Shown here in pieces: positions 5,296 through 9,625 of a stretch of 9,625 bases of DNA; within the stretch, counting starts at the first letter, position 1; the number at the start of each line of letters is the position of its first letter. The DNA is from JAWVZH01 sp033722295. GTDB lineage: Bacteria > Bacteroidota > Bacteroidia > Chitinophagales > Saprospiraceae. The position numbers were made by a program, and so were the translations under genes. The stretch spans positions 1 to 9,625 of the forward strand of contig JAWVZH010000120.1 of the NCBI GenBank assembly GCA_033722295.1. Reading direction: 5' to 3'. The notes beneath the pieces are model-generated. The model had not been told where the DNA came from. It worked only from the letters and a program-made list of their open reading frames with translations, and did not search any database.

Positions 5296-6936
5296 TTACA
5301 AGTTATAAAGCTGGTTCACGGCATCGCTGATACCTTGTCGATTTGGATGATCAGGATAGAGTCGTAATATTTTATTAAGCTCATTTATGGCATTATTCTT
5401 TTGTCCCAGATCAATATAAATTTCAGCCATTTTCTCCATTCCCTCCAATTCATCCGGATACTTTTTCTGATACTTTACGAGATACTCATAAGCCATTTCA
5501 GGTTGAAGTGTCATTTTATAACATATACCTATATACAGATCCAGCTTTGGAAACCTCTCTGACTCCCCTTCTATCGTTTTAAATAGTTCCAGTGCCAAAT
5601 GATACTCACCTGTTGCCATTCGGGCCTTTGCAAGCTGAAATCTGGCAGCTTTTTCGTCCACATGCGAAAACAGATATGGATCTCCATAAGCTGCTCTTGT
5701 CAAATGCGCCAACGCCGCTGAGAGATTATCTTCCTCAAGTCGATCTTTTCCGAGTTGGTAATGCGCTTCCCTGTTATCAGGACTGTGATCGAGAATATGT
5801 TCTGATAATGCACGATCGTCCTGAAACACGGACAGATGATTTTGGGAATTAAGGAAATAATATCCAGCGATTATAATGAGAATTAAGGATCGCCATAGAA
5901 CTCCCTTTATAAAATGAAGGATCGTCATCCAGAACATTCCTATCCAACCTATAGCGGCGACATATAAAAAGCGGTCTGCTCTAAAATAGTCTGTAGGCAA
6001 TATCTGACTGACAGACATAACATAGATATTAAAGATCAGTATGAAAATGCGCGTGGCCGGGATCTTCTGCCACATAAGAATTTGCAGAATTATCGAACTC
6101 AGCAAAAGGAAGAAATAGTACACTATTTTACCAACTTCCCATGTATTCACCGACCAGGTAGCGTCACTTATAGTAAGCCTGATGGCAGGCATCGATTCAA
6201 AGAAGTAAGAGGCATAAACGAAAGGGAAGGTAGCTATTCGCCAGCCATAATTAACAGTGATAGATGACAATGAACTGACGGTATACAGATAGCCTGTCAA
6301 TGCAACAAGGGCCGGTATGACCGATAACCACACGTATGACTTCCATTCACCTTTTTGACCATGGGCCCATAGGGCACACAGGACAACTCCTGAAATTGCT
6401 ATTTCCGTAGTGAGGACAGCCAAAACCGAAAAAAGAACATAGAAGAAAAGGTGCCAGAATTTGTGCCCCCCATTGCTCACCAGAAAAGCACACAGGATAA
6501 ATGCTGTGCTGAGCAACTGGGCCTTTCCGACAAGGAGCGCAACTGCTGGAACACTAACAGGAATTATACTCCAGATCAGGACAACACCAAGGATCTGCCA
6601 ATTATCGAGTCTTATTTTTTTCAAGACCAGAGTAACAAGAAGAATATTGACAAAGTGAAGAAAAAGACTGCTCGCATGATGACCGGAAGGATTTTCACCC
6701 CAAAGACCAAATTCCAGAGTCTGATAGAAACTGTACATCGGTCGAAAATTGCCCAGTGAGTTTTTGCCATTACCAAAGAGCGTTGGAAAGAATTGATCCC
6801 ACGAATCCAGGATAACTCCTCTTTCAAGAATATGAGAATGAGCCAGCCAGGTAAAATCAAAACTGATAGCAGGATAAAAGACCAGACCGGCGATTAATAA
6901 GGGTAAGAATATAATAAGAGGCAATGACAGTCTCAT
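5296..6936 (-). CDS. TMTC-like multispanning membrane protein with C-terminal TPR repeats
   Basis: A 546-residue inner-membrane protein. Residues 1-365 contain about ten hydrophobic segments (for example 5-23, 88-107, 113-136, 139-155, 201-220, 269-288, 323-345, 350-364). Residues 375-546 form TPR-type helical repeats (AHYQLGKDRLEEDNLSAALA; AEIYIDLGQKNNAINELNKI). Motifs in the membrane part match the GT-C glycosyltransferase/TMTC group: NFRPMYSFYQTLEFGLWGENPSGHH (63-87), GKAQLLSTAF (137-146), TEIAI (177-181) and ADRFLYVAAIG (320-330). In GT-C enzymes the first loop usually holds a catalytic acidic pair; here it reads SFDFTW with a single D27, so activity is uncertain. A role in glycan or lipid-linked sugar transfer is inferred. 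It starts 46 bp after the ABC ATPase gene and probably shares its transcript. It converges on the ligase gene with no obvious terminator in the 61-bp gap. Confidence 0.8.
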   Translation of the reverse strand: MRLSLPLIIFLPLLIAGLVFYPAISFDFTWLAHSHILERGVILDSWDQFFPTLFGNGKNSLGNFRPMYSFYQTLEFGLWGENPSGHHASSLFLHFVNILLVTLVLKKIRLDNWQILGVVLIWSIIPVSVPAVALLVGKAQLLSTAFILCAFLVSNGGHKFWHLFFYVLFSVLAVLTTEIAISGVVLCALWAHGQKGEWKSYVWLSVIPALVALTGYLYTVSSLSSITVNYGWRIATFPFVYASYFFESMPAIRLTISDATWSVNTWEVGKIVYYFFLLLSSIILQILMWQKIPATRIFILIFNIYVMSVSQILPTDYFRADRFLYVAAIGWIGMFWMTILHFIKGVLWRSLILIIIAGYYFLNSQNHLSVFQDDRALSEHILDHSPDNREAHYQLGKDRLEEDNLSAALAHLTRAAYGDPYLFSHVDEKAARFQLAKARMATGEYHLALELFKTIEGESERFPKLDLYIGICYKMTLQPEMAYEYLVKYQKKYPDELEGMEKMAEIYIDLGQKNNAINELNKILRLYPDHPNRQGISDAVNQLYNL

Positions 6937-6982
6937 ACCACTAATTTACATTGCATTTTGAGACTTCATTACTCCATTACAA

Positions 6983-7687
6983 CTAGAGTCGTGAGTCAGC
7001 TTTGCGCATGACCTCATCCGTTTCCACCAGGCCATCCCTGAGTTTGACCGTCCGTAAGGCATGTTCAGCAATTTCGTGTTCATGGGTGACTACAATGATA
7101 GTATTGCCAGATTTGTGAATACGATCAAATATTTCCATAATCTCATCGCTAGTCGCTGTGTCCAGATTACCTGTAGGTTCGTCAGCCAGAATGATAGACG
7201 GATCATTAACGAGGGCTCTGGCTATAGCCACTCTTTGACGTTGTCCACCAGAGAGCTCATTAGGATTGTGATCCATACGATCTGCCAGTCCCACCTGTTC
7301 GAGTACGTGAGCGGCTCGCTCAGTTCTTTGGGGCTTGGATTTACCGGCGTACACTAATGGTAGAGCCACGTTGTCCAGTGCACTGAGGCGAGGAAGTAGA
7401 TTAAAAGTTTGGAAAACAAATCCGATACGCTGATTCCTGATCTGGGCAAGCTCATCATCGTCCATATTACTGACAAGCTGACCGTCCAGAAAATACTCTC
7501 CACCTGTAGGCGTATCGAGGCAACCTATCAGGTTCATGAGTGTAGACTTGCCACTTCCACTGGGTCCCATAAGAGCCACATACTCGTTCTCATCAACATC
7601 AATCGTAATAGACTTCAAAGCGTGCACCTTGAGCGAACCCATTTGATAAACCTTAGACAGATCTTTCGTGGATATTACCGTTTGCAT
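6983..7687 (-). CDS. ABC transporter ATP-binding protein, LolD/MacB type
   Basis: A complete 234-residue ATPase of the LolD/MacB/FtsE-like class, the cytoplasmic motor for FtsX-like permeases that move lipoproteins, drugs or peptides through the envelope. Visible motifs are Walker A GPSGSGKST (41-49), Q-loop Q93 in VFQTFNLLP, signature LSGGQRQRVAIARAL from 145, Walker B IILADE (165-170) with catalytic E170, D-loop NLDT (174-177) and H-loop H202 in VVTHE. All catalytic residues are present. FQTFNLLPRLSALDNV is typical of this class. No permease gene is found next to it in the window. It is followed at 46 bp by the TMTC-like gene on the same strand, and that protein does not look like an FtsX permease, so the partner is unknown. 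The start ATG at 7685-7687 gives a normal N-terminus. Confidence 0.93.
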   Translation of the reverse strand: MQTVISTKDLSKVYQMGSLKVHALKSITIDVDENEYVALMGPSGSGKSTLMNLIGCLDTPTGGEYFLDGQLVSNMDDDELAQIRNQRIGFVFQTFNLLPRLSALDNVALPLVYAGKSKPQRTERAAHVLEQVGLADRMDHNPNELSGGQRQRVAIARALVNDPSIILADEPTGNLDTATSDEIMEIFDRIHKSGNTIIVVTHEHEIAEHALRTVKLRDGLVETDEVMRKADSRL

Positions 7688-7860
7688 ACTACCAAGTTAT
7701 CATAATATTTCTGGTCTGATCACAGGCATTAGATGAATACCAGTGAAAATCGGATAAATGGACCGTGAAGGATATTTTTTTTAAAAAGTTCCTTAAAGAT
7801 GCAACCTGCTCCAAGTTACTGCCGTCTCTAAAACAAATAATAAGACAAACCCTCTTTAAG

Positions 7861-7884
7861 CTAAAACCACGAATCAGGTTTTAG
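7861..7884. repeat. Perfect palindrome CTAAAACC-N8-GGTTTTAG
   Basis: There are two perfect 8-bp arms around the spacer ACGAATCA. It lies between divergent genes, 115 bp before the start at 7999 and 174 bp before the start at 7687. The symmetric arms and central spacer suit a dimeric-repressor operator. Alternatively it could form a weak A/U-rich hairpin followed by ATTTTC. Confidence 0.5.
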
Positions 7885-7955
7885 ATTTTCACAATGATAT
7901 TGCAGAGTTAGGGCAGCAGTCCGTGGCGACTGATCCATTACAAACTATGCTCTAA

Positions 7956-7963
7956 AATATTTG
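7956..7963 (+). promoter_or_regulatory. Possible -7 promoter box for the small periplasmic protein gene
   Basis: AATATTTG is one mismatch from TAnnTTTG and would give a leader of about 30 nt before the ATG at 7999. No -33 TTG is clear. An alternative reading takes TTTG at 7960-7963 as a -33 element with an AT-rich -7 near 7981. Both are weak. Confidence 0.25.
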
Positions 7964-7998
7964 GACTCAACAATTTTAAATAATTAAACCTAAAAGAC

Positions 7999-8328
7999 AT
8001 GAAAAAATTTGCAATGTTGCTATTCGCAGTAACAATGGCTTTCACTTCGTACGCCCATGGTGATAAACCATCAAATTCCAACCTTTTGGAATTGAGAGAT
8101 GAAATTACCGACATGATCGGGCATCCAAGGATGGATGAGAGTAATGCAGAAGCTCGAGTGACCCTTCATTTTACGGTCAATGCCAAGAATCAGGTTGTCG
8201 TGCTGACCACCAACAATGAAGAGTTCGACGAGTATATCAAGGACCGGCTCAATTACCAGGAACTGGAGAAGAGTACCGCTACAATTAACGAGAAGTACAC
8301 ACTCCCCTTGATCATAAGAAAAGGTTAG
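7999..8328 (+). CDS. Small periplasmic protein with a TonB C-terminus-like pattern
   Basis: A 109-residue exported protein. MKKFAMLLFAVTMAFTSYA is a clear signal peptide, probably cut after A19. The mature part (about 90 residues) has a helix LLELRDEITDMI, then AEARVTLHFTVNAKNQVVVLTT, a helix EFDEYIKDRL, and a final strand EKYTLPLIIRKG. The strand-turn-strand, helix, strand order and the ending LPLIIR resemble the C-terminal domain of TonB-type energy transducers, but there is no N-terminal membrane anchor or proline-rich linker. It could be a stand-alone periplasmic domain of that fold; the partner is unknown. The start is fixed by the signal peptide. It is followed by a strong terminator, so it is probably transcribed alone from the divergent region. 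Confidence 0.75.
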   Translation: MKKFAMLLFAVTMAFTSYAHGDKPSNSNLLELRDEITDMIGHPRMDESNAEARVTLHFTVNAKNQVVVLTTNNEEFDEYIKDRLNYQELEKSTATINEKYTLPLIIRKG

Positions 8329-8336
8329 TATAGTAA

Positions 8337-8358
8337 GCGGCACACTTCAAGAGGCCGC
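8337..8358 (+). repeat. Hairpin GCGGC/GCCGC after the small periplasmic protein gene
   Basis: There is a perfect 5-bp G+C stem with a 12-nt loop, beginning 8 nt after the stop codon. It lies just upstream of the terminator hairpin and may protect the mRNA 3' end. Confidence 0.4.
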
Positions 8359-8372
8359 AAAGGTGAATTGAT

Positions 8373-8410
8373 TCCCGGTTCGGAGTAATTTCCGGCCGGG
8401 ATTTTTTATT
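8373..8410 (+). terminator. Rho-independent terminator
   Basis: TCCCGG (8373-8378) pairs with CCGGGA (8396-8401). An inner CGGA/TCCG pairing (8381-8384 with 8391-8394) extends the stem. The tract TTTTTTATT follows at once. It ends the transcript of the gene at 7999-8328 and is the best terminator in the window. Confidence 0.85.
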
Positions 8411-8506
8411 TGTGCCGCTACTCGGATCAAGGAAGTAATAATCAACGATTTTGGCCTAAAAAGTGTTGGAATGGAGTGTTTAGATCACTATACTTTACAG
8501 GAATTG

Positions 8507-8514
8507 TATCTTTG
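8507..8514 (+). promoter_or_regulatory. -7 promoter box TATCTTTG ahead of the deoxynucleoside kinase gene
   Basis: This is an exact match to TAnnTTTG and identical to the octamer at 3039. Transcription would start near 8518-8521, about 22 nt before the TTG start at 8543 and only a few nt before an out-of-frame ATG at 8523. A matching -33 TTG is not clear. Confidence 0.5.
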
Positions 8515-8522
8515 AAAATCTC

Positions 8523-8546
8523 ATGACCAAAAACACTGTGACTTGA
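8523..8546 (+). other. Seven-codon leader frame overlapping the kinase start
   Basis: ATG at 8523 encodes MTKNTVT and stops at TGA 8544-8546, which shares two bases with the kinase TTG at 8543-8545. It lies directly after the TATCTTTG box. It could re-feed ribosomes to the weak TTG by termination-reinitiation. Alternatively it is the true N-terminus, split by a one-base deletion in the A5 run at 8529-8533: one more A would give MTKKHCDLSEKH and join the kinase frame. Confidence 0.35.
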
Positions 8547-9178
8547 GTGAAAAGCATATAAAACATGTCGCCGTGGCAGGCAATATCGGCGCAGGCAAGA
8601 CAACACTGTGCGATAAACTATCCGGTCATTTCAACTGGGAGGTGAGATACGAGAATGCCGATAATAACCCCTACCTCGCCGACTTCTACAACGATATGAC
8701 GCGTTGGTCCTTCAACTTGCAGATCTACTTTTTGAACAGTCGGTATCAACAGCTTCTTAATATCCATGAAGGAGAACATACGGTCATTCAGGATCGTACT
8801 ATTTATGAAGATGCCTACATCTTCGCTCCTAATTTGCATGAGATGGGATTGATGACAAAACGTGACTTCGAGAATTACTTCACACTGTTCTCAACCATGG
8901 TCTCCCAGATCAATCCACCCGATCTGCTCATATACCTTAAAGCTGGCATTCCTACCCTGGTCAATCATATCCAAAGTCGCGGCAGGGAATACGAAGGCAA
9001 TATGAGCCTTGATTATCTTAAACGACTCAACGCACGCTATGAAGAGTGGATATCCAGTTATAAGGACGGGCCACTTTTGATCATTAATGCCGATGAGGTA
9101 GATTTTATTAATAATGCCGAAGATCTAGGTAAAGTGGTCAATATGGTACAGGGAGAAATTCACGGATTATTCAAATGA
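8543..9178 (+). CDS. Deoxynucleoside kinase (deoxyadenosine/deoxyguanosine-type), TTG start
   Basis: A 211-residue cytoplasmic salvage enzyme that phosphorylates deoxynucleosides with a nucleoside triphosphate. Visible motifs are the P-loop GNIGAGKT (13-20), the DRTIYED block (84-90) with the DR catalytic/substrate motif of this family, WSFNLQIYFLNSR (55-67) in the substrate region, APNLHEMGLM, and the lid sequence SRGREYEG (145-152). The length is normal for the family. The specific nucleoside cannot be read from sequence alone. There is no in-frame ATG before the P-loop: the frame opens after a TGA at 8513-8515 and the only good start is TTG at 8543. An out-of-frame ATG at 8523 opens a seven-codon leader whose TGA overlaps that TTG. 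The stop overlaps the next gene's ATG, which implies coupled translation. Confidence 0.92.
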   Translation: MSEKHIKHVAVAGNIGAGKTTLCDKLSGHFNWEVRYENADNNPYLADFYNDMTRWSFNLQIYFLNSRYQQLLNIHEGEHTVIQDRTIYEDAYIFAPNLHEMGLMTKRDFENYFTLFSTMVSQINPPDLLIYLKAGIPTLVNHIQSRGREYEGNMSLDYLKRLNARYEEWISSYKDGPLLIINADEVDFINNAEDLGKVVNMVQGEIHGLFK

Positions 9179-9625
9179 ACACAGAGGTCTACCAGGATAT
9201 CTTAAAAGAGCTATCACCGTATGGTGCAAGATTGATCGCCGTATCAAAGACAAGATCTGTCGAAGACATCCAGGAACTATATGACCTTGGTCAAAGAGAT
9301 TTTGGGGAAAACAGGATCAAAGAACTGAACGACAAGGCAATACTTTTACCCCAGGACATCCGTTGGCACCTTATTGGCCCGCTGCAGAGCAAGAAGGTAA
9401 AATTATATACATCGAATATCCACCTTTTTCATGCCCTGGACAGAAAGAAGATCTGGAACAAGCTCAATAGTTGGGCAGAGAATGAGAACACCGTTGTGTC
9501 TGCGTTGCTACAAATACATATAGCCAGGGAATCCAGTAAATCCGGTTTCGATGACCACGAGATCCGAAGTTTACTGTCAGACGGCATCCATGAGGATTTG
9601 CCAGGGGTCAGGATCCGAGGTCTTA
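9175..9625 (+). CDS. YggS/PLPBP family pyridoxal-phosphate homeostasis protein (partial, C-terminus off the window)
   Basis: 150 complete codons are visible; the family is usually about 220-240 residues, so roughly two thirds are present. The protein binds PLP on a lysine, has no known enzyme activity, and helps keep vitamin B6 and amino-acid pools balanced in the cytoplasm. Visible motifs are AVSKT with the PLP lysine K25, FGENR (43-47), WHLIGPLQSKK (64-74), SKSGF (121-125) and the start of the next conserved block VRIRGL. In the GPLQSNK motif of the family, the asparagine is lysine here (QSKK), a small oddity. The ATG at 9175 overlaps the kinase TGA (ATGA), so the two genes are almost surely translationally coupled. 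Confidence 0.92.
   Translation, partial: MNTEVYQDILKELSPYGARLIAVSKTRSVEDIQELYDLGQRDFGENRIKELNDKAILLPQDIRWHLIGPLQSKKVKLYTSNIHLFHALDRKKIWNKLNSWAENENTVVSALLQIHIARESSKSGFDDHEIRSLLSDGIHEDLPGVRIRGL

Larger units (their letters stand above)
7688..7998. other. Divergent intergenic region between the ABC ATPase and small periplasmic protein genes
   Basis: These 311 bp separate divergent starts and must hold promoters for both directions. A palindrome lies at 7861-7884. A T8A5 tract at 7775-7787 is flanked by AAGGA/TCCTT arms (7768-7794) and is likely to be bent DNA. I see no open frame or RNA gene that I can support, and no clean promoter for the ATPase gene. Confidence 0.6.

Noticed and set aside
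5592..6860. Frames on both strands inside the TMTC-like gene
   Set aside because: They are shadows of the 546-codon frame, which has coherent membrane segments and TPRs.
7061..7705. Two plus-strand 98-codon frames
   Set aside because: They are antisense to the ABC ATPase, whose motifs are all intact.
7768..7794. AAGGA/TCCTT arms around T8A5 as a terminator
   Set aside because: The stem is short and A/T-rich, and it lies between divergent starts where no transcript should end; it is more likely bent DNA.
1..9625. tRNA, rRNA, CRISPR arrays, riboswitches, toxin-antitoxin or phage genes
   Set aside because: I looked for cloverleaf-like segments, regular spaced repeats and known motif genes by eye and found none that I could support.

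Overview
The window reads as an ordinary chromosomal stretch of a member of the Bacteroidota, roughly mid-40s % G+C by eye. This rests on an Omp28-type secreted protein, a deoxynucleoside kinase of the Bacteroidota type translationally coupled to a YggS homologue, a lack of clear Shine-Dalgarno sequences ahead of the starts, and two identical TATCTTTG boxes that match the Bacteroidota -7 promoter consensus TAnnTTTG. I cannot place it below phylum level.

Layout. On the minus strand, 1-1418 holds the first 472 codons of a secreted Omp28-related protein whose C-terminus lies beyond the window. Upstream of it on the same strand, 1527-2057 encodes a small exported beta-barrel protein. A gene-poor stretch follows (2058-2632) with clustered short repeats, two hairpins and a start-less gene-like frame that may be debris of a mobile element. 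On the plus strand come an unrecognised 117-residue protein (2633-2986), a rhodanese lipoprotein (3058-3471) and formate-tetrahydrofolate ligase (3561-5234). Facing these on the minus strand is a likely two-gene unit: a LolD/MacB-type ABC ATPase (6983-7687), then a TMTC-like multispanning protein with a TPR tail (5296-6936). A 311-bp divergent intergenic region with a perfect palindrome leads to a small periplasmic protein (7999-8328), which ends in a convincing rho-independent terminator. Last are a deoxynucleoside kinase with a TTG start (8543-9178) and, overlapping it by ATGA, a PLP-binding YggS family gene cut by the window end.

How the genes relate. Several products act in the envelope: the Omp28-like protein, the barrel, the rhodanese lipoprotein, the ABC ATPase, the TMTC-like membrane protein and the TonB-C-terminus-like small protein. 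Three are cytoplasmic metabolic enzymes: one-carbon entry into folate, deoxynucleoside salvage and PLP homeostasis. No pathway unites them, and I see no phage, CRISPR, toxin-antitoxin or recognisable defence module.

The points most worth a second look are the decayed-looking region 2135-2473, the TMTC-like protein that seems to lack the usual second acidic residue, the TTG start with an overlapping seven-codon leader frame at the kinase, and the palindrome at 7861-7884. I found no strong case for a novel multi-gene system.
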